Source: JBBATK01 sp044228285 (GTDB lineage Bacteria; Bacteroidota; Ignavibacteria; Kapaibacteriales; NICIL-2). From it: DNA of 45,249 nucleotides. Shown here in pieces: positions 35,501 to 43,855 of the stretch. The stretch spans positions 1-45,249 of the forward strand of contig JBGAVD010000011.1 in assembly GCA_044228285.1 (NCBI GenBank). Reading direction: 5' to 3'. A program made the translations under genes and the position numbers. The stretch's first letter is position 1; every line of letters starts with the position of its first letter. Below the pieces are notes generated by a model. It had not been told where the DNA came from, did no database searches, and saw only the letters and a program-made list of their open reading frames with translations.

Positions 35501-37021
35501 GATCTGTGCCCAGGTGGAAGTGTTCATGAAGTTCGTTCCATTATCTTGAGCACCACCCAATAAGCGTGTGGCAGAGGAGCTAGAGTTACTAATGCGATAG
35601 AATTGCATGATTTGCAAACCGGCGCTGAGATCTGTCCAATTCGTACCAAAGTTTGTAGTGCGGAACAATCCACCATCACTACACACATACAGTTCTGAGG
35701 TACCCGGCTTGTAAGCCATTTCGTGTTCATCTGCATGAACATAAGGCAGAGATGTTCCGGTGTACCACATACTCTTGCAGCTCCATGTAGAGCCTCCAGT
35801 TGTAGAACGCCAGGTATTGATACCACCAACAAAAACATCATTCGAGTCATTGGGGTTCACTGCAATACACAGATCATACCAGCCCTGACCTCTAGAGTCA
35901 GAGCCATCCGAAGCTCCGCCAAGAATGTTTGGAGTAGAGGCACGAAGAGACCAAGTGTTACCAGAGTCAAGGGAGCGATACAGGCCGTAAAACGTACTAT
36001 TGGAACCATTCGAACACAGTGCATAGACCAAGCGTGGGTTTTGTGGACATACCGCGAGTGCGATGCGATTTACTGAAGAGGCAGCGAAGCCAGGCGAGAG
36101 AGTTGTCCATGTTTCGCCGGTGTTAGTTGAGCGAAGAATATTACCACCATTTGTAGCGTAGAGGTAGGCGGGATTATCAGGCATGAAGTAGAGTTCCTTC
36201 ATAGAGCCAGTTGATTTTTGAGTCCACGACGTTCCACCATTCGTACTCTTATGAATGCCATTACTCGTTGCTGCGATAATAATGTTTGACTGTGTTGGGT
36301 GGACGAGGACGCGGGAGACGATGACAAACCCTTGAATGCTGTTTGAGAATCCAGTCGTACTCCAGCTTGATCCTCCATCGGTAGATTTATAGATCCCAGT
36401 TCCGTAGGTGTCGCTAGCGTCGCGGTCGCCGGTACCAATAAACATAGTATTCGGATTTTGTGGGTCGATAGCGATCGCACTGACACCGAGAGTAGTAAAT
36501 TGATCAGTGTTTGATGTCCAACCAGCACCATTATTAGTACTCTTCCACAATCCACCGGCAGGCGAGCCAACAAAAATGATGTTGGAATTTGTGGGGTGGA
36601 AGCAGACAGTATTTAATCTGCCACTTCCGCCGTTGGTGGGGATGGCTGTATTTGGTCCCATAAGACTAAAATTCGCACTCGCACTTTGCGTGCGTGCTCC
36701 TTTAGCGCGAGCAGCTTCTCTACGAGCCAGGTTTTTTGCATCGAGTGCTTTTACCAACTCCTTACCATCGGGAAAAGAACCATCCGGATTGATGCGACTT
36801 TCCCAGAAATATTCCCAGCGTTTAAAAGCCTTCCAACCATCGCCTTTTTTCTGTTCGCGGTCTTTCCAATACTCATTGAATTCACGCTGAATATCAAAGA
36901 AGTTAGCGTTGGGTTGTTGCATCATTGTGACCCATCGCTGTTCATCTCGTGAAGCATTTTGAGAATGGAGGGTCAAACTGAACAACAGCGAAAAAACAAT
37001 GAAGCTTAGAGTAGATCTCAT
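32543..37021 (-). CDS. Large T9SS-secreted BNR-repeat / PKD surface protein
   Basis: A 1492-residue protein with a signal peptide (residues 1-22). Residues about 113-757 hold many BNR/Asp-box units (K-S-T-N-G-G-T-S-W and variants), giving a sialidase/VPS10-like beta propeller. A PKD domain follows (about 760-845), then an Ig-like domain, then four consecutive ~80-residue repeats (about 918-1251). These share C near the start, a central W and G-x-D-S-V-x-V...G-C near the end. Two more Ig-like domains lead to the type A sorting domain from I-E-P-N-P-V-E-E (about 1412-1492). It is probably cell-surface bound or released. Its catalytic role, if any, is unproven; adhesion or polymer binding is plausible. 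It is a single gene, convergent with the cyclophilins. Confidence 0.9.
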   Translation of the reverse strand: MRSTLSFIVFSLLFSLTLHSQNASRDEQRWVTMMQQPNANFFDIQREFNEYWKDREQKKGDGWKAFKRWEYFWESRINPDGSFPDGKELVKALDAKNLARREAARAKGARTQSASANFSLMGPNTAIPTNGGSGRLNTVCFHPTNSNIIFVGSPAGGLWKSTNNGAGWTSNTDQFTTLGVSAIAIDPQNPNTMFIGTGDRDASDTYGTGIYKSTDGGSSWSTTGFSNSIQGFVIVSRVLVHPTQSNIIIAATSNGIHKSTNGGTSWTQKSTGSMKELYFMPDNPAYLYATNGGNILRSTNTGETWTTLSPGFAASSVNRIALAVCPQNPRLVYALCSNGSNSTFYGLYRSLDSGNTWSLRASTPNILGGASDGSDSRGQGWYDLCIAVNPNDSNDVFVGGINTWRSTTGGSTWSCKSMWYTGTSLPYVHADEHEMAYKPGTSELYVCSDGGLFRTTNFGTNWTDLSAGLQIMQFYRISNSSSSATRLLGGAQDNGTNFMNTSTWAQIYGGDGMDNATDQSNHAILYASSQNGNFGRSTNSGTSFSTITPSGKGSTGAWVTPIVLDASNNVYLAYTNVYKSTNQGSAWSTLGTSGLSSNATYLDVSRSDANSIVIGNSSQLFRTTNSGTTWTSIKGSLPNSLSRVIIHPQGPDTLIACVSSWTSGSKVFKSTNGGTSWTNISGSLPNVPINCALYEGNSNNGLYIGTDIGIYYRNNLMSDWITFDDGLPNVRVNDLDIYAPTAKLRAGTYGRGAWQGDLYNDGPHAQFSASRVSVCANDTLTLRDNSTNGATSRFWSMPGATPASSTDVNPVVSYASAGQYPVTLVVSNSYGTDSLTITNFITIKAVPLATVTASKNVACTGDSIVLSGPPSMSSYRWSTNDTTRTIVFKTVGSFQAQLTVVDPNGCSASSPMSSYTIYASPTTTISGDTVVCVQSEGSYRISATTPGSVYRWFKPSNGTIVGDSSAGSISIRWTGVAKDTVHMSETNVRGCTIDRFLVVNVGAVPTAGVAGPSELCQSRTQIFSASSLSSGASVEWQQPKLGSIIGSNSNPSGVTIHWNTTGSDSVVVKVSNSFGCTSMSSLKVNVKSSPQPSVNGPTRLCHQSEQLFSCTENAGSNYQWIIPSSAVVVGDTGKSTIRLRFNSSGNDSVRVIETSSNGCTKEVSLGINVEPIPNPSISGVDAACVGYNASYSVPKVGANSYAWNRPRLGSVSDTTSHSLQVLWTRSGVDTLVLRETSSLGCSSSTQYIVRISDQLHPSLSSSTGSQFFCRGEKITLSTSSGYTSYQWRRNGTPIGSNSQSLEVSEDGAYTVLVNSGTCSGVSDTLHISQHSQPAQPTLIIVGNTLRCNVPASRYEWYADNVVINGATSSEYTAQNSGRYCVRLIDTNGCKSELECSPIVVTVESNDASIASVQIEPNPVEEFFSVRSTVEFSRSALVVLRDETGREVFSREFHSPTALRAYRFDLGHIAAGAYFVHICFDNTRVDVRKLLRR

Positions 37022-37097
37022 ACGGATTGAAAGTGTCTTTTGGTTGAGGTCAAAATATGAAAAAAGCTAGTCGTAGAGCCATCTTGACGTGTACGCT

Positions 37098-37133
37098 GCC
37101 TGCGAAGCAGGCGCGCATACAGAAAAATCTCTT
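37098..37133 (-). repeat. GC hairpin with T-rich leader (dispersed element copy)
   Basis: GCCTGC-GAA-GCAGGC (37098-37112) with AGAAAAATCTCTT (37121-37133), which on the minus strand reads AAGAGATTTTTCT, the same leader as at 15143. It lies between two minus-strand genes. Confidence 0.4.
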
Positions 37134-37219
37134 GAAGAGAGGCGAAGATGGAATATCGGCCTCAGAGCAGAGACGAGGATCAAGGGCAAGCGCTTGTAGC
37201 TGATACACCAGAGTATCGA

Positions 37220-38881
37220 CTAGTTAGCGAGAATCACAAACTCCGTGCGACGGTTTTTTGCGCGGTTTTCGGGTGAAGAATTGGGTACGAGGGGGCGTTG
37301 AGAGCCAAACCCTGCAGTTTTGAGCTGTTTACGAGGCACACCTAGGCGGACCAGGGCGTCAGCAACGGCTGAGGAGCGGTTTTCGGACAGCCGTTGGTTC
37401 GACTCTGGGCTACCGACGTCATCAGTATGACCGCGGATTTCAACCACAACATTTGGGTGGGCTTTAAGGTCGTCGGCAATCTGCTCAAGTTGTTTGACAG
37501 CGGAATCTGAGATAGAGTACTTTGCACTTTCAAACTCCAGGTTGAGGAAGGTGATTGAGCCGACCGTATCGAGTTCACTAAAGAGCGATTTGTCGTAACT
37601 AGCACGTCCAACCAAGCGCTTCACACCAAGTTCAGGCAGAGAAAGCTCGAAATTCACATTGTGGATACCATTGCAGGGAGGCGGTTGATAAGTGATAAGG
37701 TAATAGCTTTTCAGGGAGTTGTAGATATCAGCGAACATATAGGGGAATTCCCGAGTAGAGTAGATGCGATAGAAGCGTCCGTTGCTCAATCGAGTCAGAG
37801 TTTCCAATGGAGCTTCATTCGTCAAGCCGTAGGCTACAGCGTAGACCGCCACACCCGAATCCCTGGACATCCGCACAGCCTCACTCAGAGTGCGCTTTGA
37901 ACCAGTATCCTCTCCATCAGTGAAAAGTAAAACAACTTTTCGGTAGCCACTAGGGGCTTTGGCGAGTTCCTTTGCGGCAACTTCTACGGCGTCATAGATG
38001 GAGGTACCACCTCGGATGCGTGCATGCGAATCCAAAGAGTACATGCGCTTGAAGGTTGCGCTATCAGCACTCAGAGGAACATCGACTGCGGCACTGCCGG
38101 CGAAAGGGATGACGCAGAGCATATCACCTTTGCGAACAATATTCATTGTTGAGCGCACTGCCTCGCGCAACTTGCGTATGCGCATTTTGCCCATAGAACC
38201 AGAGTGATCAATGACGAATGCCAGGGCATAGGGTTCATTCGTGTTCTCTCGGATTTCGCGAACGGAAAAAGAGTCAATTCGCGAGTTGATACCCTTGCAA
38301 GAGTCGTACAATGCGGTCCAATATCGTTGCACCAACGCAGCATTCTTGAGATAGGGAGGAGCCAGACCAAGGATAACGCGGCCTGTAGAGTCCGTCACCG
38401 TTGCACGGATAGCAATCTGTAGAGGGTATTGTTTATCATCGAGCGATCGCATCTGCACAGCGACAGGCGCATTGAGCTCCAGCTCCAAAGTAGAATCAAG
38501 TTTCGAAGAAGCAGAGCCAGACTTCTTACGCGGCAAGAATTTCGCATATGAATTGCGTAAGCTGAGAAGGGAATCAGCGCTGACACCAGGAGGCAAGGTT
38601 ACTTCTTGTCCCCTTTCAATACGCTTAAGAATACTATCAATCTGCAGAGCCTGCGACACAAGCGTCTCATCGTACATGCGCGTGGTATCAACCTTTCCGC
38701 TTCGCACAGCATCATCATAACGCTTTGCCAAAGTATCCATAGGCACTGACGAAGTCATATACCGCGGTTTATACCCAGGAGGAGGCAAGAGTTTTTCAAT
38801 CTGTTGCACCATCATCTGAGGACAACCACTAAAGATCATTGTTGTCAACAGAATACCAAGCATGTAACTGAGTTTACGCAT
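37220..38881 (-). CDS. VWA-OmpA fusion lipoprotein
   Basis: A 553-residue outer-membrane lipoprotein. The signal ends with lipobox F-S-G-C (Cys 20). Residues about 216-400 are a von Willebrand A domain with a complete metal-adhesion site start (D-H-S-G-S at 225-229), G-G-T-S-I-Y-D near 291 and F-T-D-G-E-D near 320. Residues about 440-553 are an OmpA-like peptidoglycan-binding domain (F-E-S-A-K-Y, V-E-I-R-G-H-T-D, N-Q-R-L-S-E-N-R-S, G-S-Q-R-P). It would tie a ligand- or protein-binding VWA module to the cell wall. It lies 199 bases upstream of the large surface protein on the same strand; no terminator was seen between them. Confidence 0.9.
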   Translation of the reverse strand: MRKLSYMLGILLTTMIFSGCPQMMVQQIEKLLPPPGYKPRYMTSSVPMDTLAKRYDDAVRSGKVDTTRMYDETLVSQALQIDSILKRIERGQEVTLPPGVSADSLLSLRNSYAKFLPRKKSGSASSKLDSTLELELNAPVAVQMRSLDDKQYPLQIAIRATVTDSTGRVILGLAPPYLKNAALVQRYWTALYDSCKGINSRIDSFSVREIRENTNEPYALAFVIDHSGSMGKMRIRKLREAVRSTMNIVRKGDMLCVIPFAGSAAVDVPLSADSATFKRMYSLDSHARIRGGTSIYDAVEVAAKELAKAPSGYRKVVLLFTDGEDTGSKRTLSEAVRMSRDSGVAVYAVAYGLTNEAPLETLTRLSNGRFYRIYSTREFPYMFADIYNSLKSYYLITYQPPPCNGIHNVNFELSLPELGVKRLVGRASYDKSLFSELDTVGSITFLNLEFESAKYSISDSAVKQLEQIADDLKAHPNVVVEIRGHTDDVGSPESNQRLSENRSSAVADALVRLGVPRKQLKTAGFGSQRPLVPNSSPENRAKNRRTEFVILAN

Positions 38882-38951
38882 GAGGGAAAATACGAGAGGG
38901 GGCTGATTTGAGGGGGCGGAGAATTGAGGTTGGGGGGGGTGTCCTTTTTTT

Positions 38952-39359
38952 CATTCTTTGCCAGAGACGCGATGAATCGCGTCTCTACATGGGATCCATG
39001 TTGTGACCAGCGCCTTCGGCGCGATGACAAACCTTGTCGAATAACGCAACGCGCCGTAGGCGCTAACATCAAGGAGATAGTTGTAGAGACGCGATTTATC
39101 GCGTCTACACTAAAGAATACACCTGATGTTCAGCAGACGTGTATATGGTAAACAAGCTTGATGTCGAGTGAAAACGAATGGTCCATTTCCATTCTTTGCC
39201 TTAGACGCGATGAATCGCGTCTCTACATGGGATCCATGTTGTGACCAGCGCCTTCGGCGCGATGACAAACCTTGTCAAATAACGCAACGCGCCGTAGGCG
39301 CTAACATCAAGGAGATAGTTGTAGAGACGCGATTTATCGCGTCTACACTAAAGAATACA
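38952..39359. repeat. REP-like palindrome island 3 (four copies in a 238-base duplication)
   Basis: Two copies of a ~170-base mosaic lie at 38952-39120 and 39190-39359 (offset 238). Each has a REP palindrome (38964 / 39202), a GCGCCTTCGGCGC hairpin, a GCGCCGTAGGCGC hairpin and a second REP palindrome (39086 / 39324) with a central TT change. GTAG or CTAC flanks all four palindromes. The island ends 57 bases from the RAYT transposase gene. No gene is supported between 38882 and 39416. Confidence 0.9.
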
Positions 39360-39416
39360 TATTAAACAGTGTTCAAGTTGTGCCACGATGGAACAAACAA
39401 TGTACGTGCAGATTAA

Positions 39417-40025
39417 CTACTCATTTTTCTTTGTAGGATCTAACCACCATTTCATAGGATTGTTGCGTATGTAGTTACGAACGGAATCGAGTTCTTCTGG
39501 ACCTCGAATGATGCGATCATAGTAACGGGGCTGCCACTCAAAAGACGTATCCATCTTTCGAAGCTCAAAACTCGTGCGTCCCTTGAACCAACGTATGATC
39601 TTTGCCAGGCCATCCTGATTCATTGGGTTAGATGTTCCACATACTCCACCTGATACTTTTAATGCCTTCTCTTGAGTACTTTCTGAAGGTGGAATTGGTT
39701 TGGGGTGGATGTTCACTATTCCGTGGAGATGGTCGGGCATGAAAATGTACTCGTCTAGTTCTGCGAATGGAAATCTAGATGGAATTTCTAGCCAGTACTG
39801 TTCGGCAGTACGTCCATGTGTGGACAGTGTAGACTTTGCGTTCGCAGGGGATTGACCTTCTATAGTTGACATTGGCATAGCTCCTTCTGCTACGCGTACA
39901 GTAACGAAGTACGTACCTTCCCATGTGTAATCCCACCACTCCGCCCGCACACTCTCCACCCGAAACCGATTATAGAAGAAGGGGTCCATATACACAAAAC
40001 GTTTGGGAGGGGAGAAAATGGACAT
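39417..40025 (-). CDS. REP-associated tyrosine transposase (RAYT, Y1_Tnp family)
   Basis: A 202-residue single-stranded DNA transposase of the IS200/REP group. An aromatic-rich start Y-F-V-T-V-R-V is followed by the HUH-type metal motif M-P-D-H-L-H-G-I-V (His 99 and His 101), a helix I-I-R-W-F-K-G-R-T-S-F, W-Q-P-R-Y-Y-D-R-I-I and Y-I-R-N-N-P-M-K-W, the usual C-terminal tail with the candidate catalytic tyrosine. RAYTs nick REP hairpins beside GTAG, and the adjacent islands have hairpins edged by GTAG. The start at 40025 (M-S-I-F) or 39989 is uncertain. It is solitary, with no left/right insertion-sequence ends, so it is probably a domesticated copy serving the repeats. Confidence 0.85.
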   Translation of the reverse strand: MSIFSPPKRFVYMDPFFYNRFRVESVRAEWWDYTWEGTYFVTVRVAEGAMPMSTIEGQSPANAKSTLSTHGRTAEQYWLEIPSRFPFAELDEYIFMPDHLHGIVNIHPKPIPPSESTQEKALKVSGGVCGTSNPMNQDGLAKIIRWFKGRTSFELRKMDTSFEWQPRYYDRIIRGPEELDSVRNYIRNNPMKWWLDPTKKNE

Positions 40026-40096
40026 TCCTCCTGCTGCAATCCCTTCTACTCTGCTAGTTTTGCAGGTCTATGATCTGTCACAAGTAATCTAAACCC

Positions 40097-41311
40097 ATGC
40101 TCGCTCCGCTCAATGAACAAATGGATGTTATCAAGTACAACATCGCCGAACTCTTGCCCGAACAAGAGTTGGTGATGAAACTTGAACGATCCATCAAAAC
40201 AAATACTCCTTTGTTGATCAAGTTGGGCTGCGATCCTAGTAGACCGGATTTGCATTTGGGACACGCGGTGGTGCTGAATAAACTCAGACAGTTTCAAGAC
40301 CTGGGACACAAGGTGGTGTTCATCATCGGTGATTTCACGGCAATGATTGGTGACCCCACCGGAAAGAGTAAAACTCGACCACCCCTCACTCATGAGGAAA
40401 CGCGTGTTAATGGTCAAAGCTACTTGGATCAAGCTGCTATGGTTCTGGATGTTGCTAAGGCTAGCATTGTCTACAACAGCGAATGGCTTAGCAAACTGAA
40501 CTTTGTTGATGTTATCGGGATGTGCGCTCACTATACGGTGTCGCAAATGCTGGAACGTGAAGACTTCCATAAACGCTTTAATGAGGAGTCGCCCATCTCT
40601 CTGCATGAGTTCCTCTATCCTCTAGCCCAAGCAATGGATTCGGTGCACCTGAAAAACGATATTGAAATCGGCGGTACGGATCAGAAATTCAACTTCTTGG
40701 TCGCTCGGGAACTTCAACGTGGCTACGGCGTTGAACCGCAAGTGATTATCACGATGCCGATTCTCGAAGGTACCGATGGGGTTGAGAAAATGTCGAAGTC
40801 ACTGGGCAACTACATTGCCATCACCGACTCTCCACGCGAGCTCTTCGGAAAAACGATGTCCATTCCTGATAATGTCATTGCTCGCTACTATAAACTGGCT
40901 GCCTTTGCTTCACAGAGCGAAGTGCAACAGATGTCGGATGGTTTAGCTGACGGCTCTATACACCCACGCAACGCTAAGGTGAAGGTTGCTATGGAAATTG
41001 TTGCGCGCTACCACGGACAAGATGCCGCGCAAGCAGCCTTCGATGAGTTCGAACGGATGTTCGTGAAGAAGGATGTGCCCGACCTGATCGAAGAACTCAG
41101 TGTTGAATGCGCAAACCCAGCTCTCGTTACGGATATCCTGGCATTGACAAACTTGGCCCCAAGTAAGAGCGAAGCTCGACGTCTCATTCTCGGCGGAGGC
41201 GTTTCGATCGATGGTGAAAAGGTCAGCGATGTTGCAGCTACTGTTGACCTGAGCTCTCAAAAACTCTTCAAAGTCGGCAAGAGAAAGTTTTTGAAGATTC
41301 GTCAAGCCTAA
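40097..41311 (+). CDS. tyrS: Tyrosyl-tRNA synthetase
   Basis: The 404-residue class I synthetase has H-L-G-H at 53-56 (HIGH), G-G-T-D-Q-K-F-N near 193, and E-K-M-S-K-S near 230-235. The C-terminal part from about 345 is an S4 RNA-binding domain (S-K-S-E-A-R-R-L-I-L-G-G-G-V-S-I-D-G). Motif spacing fits the short TyrZ-like form of the enzyme. The first ATG is at 40097 with no strong ribosome binding site; ATG at 40121 is an alternative. It stands alone, divergent from the RAYT gene. Confidence 0.94.
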   Translation: MLAPLNEQMDVIKYNIAELLPEQELVMKLERSIKTNTPLLIKLGCDPSRPDLHLGHAVVLNKLRQFQDLGHKVVFIIGDFTAMIGDPTGKSKTRPPLTHEETRVNGQSYLDQAAMVLDVAKASIVYNSEWLSKLNFVDVIGMCAHYTVSQMLEREDFHKRFNEESPISLHEFLYPLAQAMDSVHLKNDIEIGGTDQKFNFLVARELQRGYGVEPQVIITMPILEGTDGVEKMSKSLGNYIAITDSPRELFGKTMSIPDNVIARYYKLAAFASQSEVQQMSDGLADGSIHPRNAKVKVAMEIVARYHGQDAAQAAFDEFERMFVKKDVPDLIEELSVECANPALVTDILALTNLAPSKSEARRLILGGGVSIDGEKVSDVAATVDLSSQKLFKVGKRKFLKIRQA

Positions 41312-41448
41312 GGAGTCGGTCTCCTACGTTCCACACACTGAAACCAGATAGAAACATAATCCACATTGCTCATGTTGCGATGTGCAAATGTGAACACTGG
41401 TCAGCCTCGCTGTATCTTAATCACAGTTAATTCATACAAAGGGGAATT

Positions 41449-43065
41449 ATGAAGACCTTCGTGCACTGTTTGCTCATGTGCTTTGCTGCGCTAAGTGCCA
41501 GCACACAGAATGTTGCGGCACGCATGATCGATGCCGACCCAACTGACTATCAATCCAAAGTCAATAGCCTTGTACCAGGGGATACTCTCCAACTTGCTGC
41601 CGGAACATACTCTCTCGGACTGAGTCTCAACAATATTCATGGCAGTTCGGAGCAAGCTATTTGTATTCGTGGACGCGACGCCGCAACGGTTTTTCTCTCC
41701 CGCGAGTGCTGCAATACAATAAGCATCACAAAGTGCTCCTACCTCTGCATCTCTCACTTGCTCATTGAAGGAAATGAAGCTGGAGTTGATGCGGTCAAGG
41801 CGGAAGGGACCGCCGGAAACTTCGCTCACCACATCACTCTCGAATACTTGACTATCCACAACTTCCAAAGCGATCAGCAAGTGGTGGGGATAAGTACAAA
41901 GTGTGCATGCTGGAACTGGATCATTCGCAAGAACCGCATTCTTGGCGCAGGAACGGGTCTTTATTTAGGAAATTCCAATGGTGATGCACCCTTCGTCAAT
42001 GGATTGATTGAATACAACTTCGTTAGCGGCACCATTGGCTACTGCATGGAAATCAAACATCAGGTTGCAGGAGTTCGTGATGCATTTGAAGGAACCGCTG
42101 TAGATGGCAAGACGCGTATCCTTCACAATGTCTTTTGCAAAGACTCGAGCTCGTCTACTGGTAGCGCTGCCCGACCGAATCTCTTGGTTGGAGGATTTAG
42201 CAGCACTGGTTGGGGTTCCAAAGACTTCTATGAGATAGCAGGCAATGTATTCGTAGAGAATCCAAGCGAAGCGCTCTTTCAAGGTAGCGGCTCAATCACG
42301 CTGTACAATAACATCTTCATCAATCATAGCGACGGTGGTGGAGCGCGGGCTGTATACATAACATCGCAGAACTCTATACAACCCAGAGACGTGAACATCT
42401 TCCACAACACAGTCGTCGCAAACAATAGCGCCGGTGGCATACGTATCTATAATGCTGATGATAGTTATTCTCAACGCTGCTTTGCGAACGCGGTGTTTGC
42501 AGCAAATCCTATCACGAACATCAATAGCACTTTTGAGAACTTCAGCGCAGACTATGCCAGTGTTTCGCAGCATGTTGTGAACTACTCTACGTTACTATCA
42601 CAGACAAACCTCGTTCCCCAAAGTGATCACTTGGTTGGAACTGAGTTGTCCGATACACTCATTACCAAGTTTCCCGATGCCAAGTATGACTTCAATGGCA
42701 AACTCTACGACATGCGCTTCCGCGGAGCCTATGCTTCATGCTGCCAAAACATTGGATGGCAACTTCAGTTGGATACTATGCCACAACTGTCGTTGAATGC
42801 AACTGATGTACGCGACTACACACAAGAAACAATCAAACATTCATGGCAAACGTGCATTCGTCAATCGAGCACTTGTGTTCGAGTACTGGAAAATGGGGAG
42901 TCGCTTCAGATCCAGAATCTCCTTGGACAAACGCTCGGTGAGTGGCAGTTGTTTACACAGCAGATGTCCGTGCAGTGGCGCGCGAGTGAGTGCGGACTCT
43001 ACATTCTGCGTCACCGAAATGCAAGTTCACAATGGAGCGAAGTGCTTTTGGTAGTTGAAGACTGA
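41449..43065 (+). CDS. Secreted right-handed beta-helix protein
   Basis: A 538-residue protein with a signal peptide; AAGGGG before the ATG fixes the start at 41449. An early D-T-L-Q-L-A-A-G-T-Y then N-I-H-G recalls the first coils of chondroitinase-B/pectate-lyase-like parallel beta helices, continuing with repeated strands (V-L-E/H-H-I-T-L-E-Y-L-T-I, W-N-W-I-I-R-K-N-R-I, Y-N-N-I-F-I). No catalytic set can be assigned, so the role, perhaps polysaccharide binding or cleavage, is inferred. The C-terminal ~70 residues (L-Q-I-Q-N-L-L-G-Q-T-L-G, G-L-Y-I-L-R) resemble a type A sorting domain without its PNP start, so T9SS export is possible. It is a single gene. Confidence 0.8.
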   Translation: MKTFVHCLLMCFAALSASTQNVAARMIDADPTDYQSKVNSLVPGDTLQLAAGTYSLGLSLNNIHGSSEQAICIRGRDAATVFLSRECCNTISITKCSYLCISHLLIEGNEAGVDAVKAEGTAGNFAHHITLEYLTIHNFQSDQQVVGISTKCACWNWIIRKNRILGAGTGLYLGNSNGDAPFVNGLIEYNFVSGTIGYCMEIKHQVAGVRDAFEGTAVDGKTRILHNVFCKDSSSSTGSAARPNLLVGGFSSTGWGSKDFYEIAGNVFVENPSEALFQGSGSITLYNNIFINHSDGGGARAVYITSQNSIQPRDVNIFHNTVVANNSAGGIRIYNADDSYSQRCFANAVFAANPITNINSTFENFSADYASVSQHVVNYSTLLSQTNLVPQSDHLVGTELSDTLITKFPDAKYDFNGKLYDMRFRGAYASCCQNIGWQLQLDTMPQLSLNATDVRDYTQETIKHSWQTCIRQSSTCVRVLENGESLQIQNLLGQTLGEWQLFTQQMSVQWRASECGLYILRHRNASSQWSEVLLVVED

Positions 43066-43167
43066 TGATGGGTCGCTTGTATGAAGTGAGTTGTATCGCT
43101 AGTACCTATCGTTAGACTCAACATCAAGAGAGTCCGCGTTTGATGACTACATCGATGGTAGTCCTTC

Positions 43168-43216
43168 AGGAGTCTTCTTCATTAACCCATCGGGCCTTCG
43201 GCCCGAATGGACTCCT
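43168..43216. repeat. Nested hairpin with CCTTCGG loop (dispersed element copy)
   Basis: AGGAGTC (43168-43174) pairs with GACTCCT (43210-43216) around an inner stem, CCATCGGGCC with GGCCCG-A-ATGG (one bulged base) around TTC. The T-rich start resembles the other leader-hairpin copies. It sits in the 43066-43284 gap and has no T run, so it is a stable structure rather than a classic terminator. Confidence 0.5.
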
Positions 43217-43284
43217 CATAGTCTAAGAAAGTTTGTGAGCTCCATAACCAACACTTCGCATTCAACACCATTTGTTATTCAGGG

Positions 43285-43779
43285 ATGCAGATTCAACAAG
43301 CAACTATAGATGATCTTCATGAGCTTCGTGAGCTTGGCATTGCAAGCTGGTCACAGTATCGTGAGCATCTTGACGCGGACTCATGGCAAAAGCTGCTAAG
43401 AAATGTAAGTGACCTTGCTAGCTATCAACATCTATTGGACTCCGGAACGGGGTTTCTATGCAAAGATGAGGTAGGACAGACTGTAGGCATGGCATTTATG
43501 ATTCCGTCGGGAACAGCGACCGACATCTATAAAGCAGAATGGTGTCAACTCCGCTATGTGACTGTGCACCCCGCTGCAAGCGGGAGAGGAATAGGCAGAT
43601 CCTTAGTAGAGCGTTGCATTCTAGAGGCTCGTTCGCGAGGCGAGCAAACCATGGCATTGCACAGCTCAGAATTAATGGTTAAAGCCCGTAAGATCTATGA
43701 GAGTATGGGATTTCAACTCCTACAAGAAATTGATTCGCGTTTTTCACAGCGCTATTGGTTGTACACACTTCGTTTGTAA
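43285..43779 (+). CDS. GNAT-family N-acetyltransferase
   Basis: The 164-residue protein has the GNAT acetyl-CoA motif V-T-V-H-P-A-A-S-G-R-G-I-G-R-S-L-V-E at about residues 90-110, followed by helix A-R-S-R-G and A-R-K-I-Y-E-S-M-G-F in the C-terminal half. The fold transfers the acetyl group of acetyl-CoA to an amine; the acceptor cannot be deduced. The start at 43285 matches the family start (M-Q-I-Q-Q-A-T-I-D-D). It is 76 bases upstream of a small lipoprotein gene in the same direction, with no sign of a shared function. Confidence 0.88.
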   Translation: MQIQQATIDDLHELRELGIASWSQYREHLDADSWQKLLRNVSDLASYQHLLDSGTGFLCKDEVGQTVGMAFMIPSGTATDIYKAEWCQLRYVTVHPAASGRGIGRSLVERCILEARSRGEQTMALHSSELMVKARKIYESMGFQLLQEIDSRFSQRYWLYTLRL

Positions 43780-43855
43780 ATTTCGGGATGAAGTGAGTGT
43801 TATTCGCCAATGGTTAGGGTGCTAATCGAAACAGTTTGTCATTTAATTTCACCTT

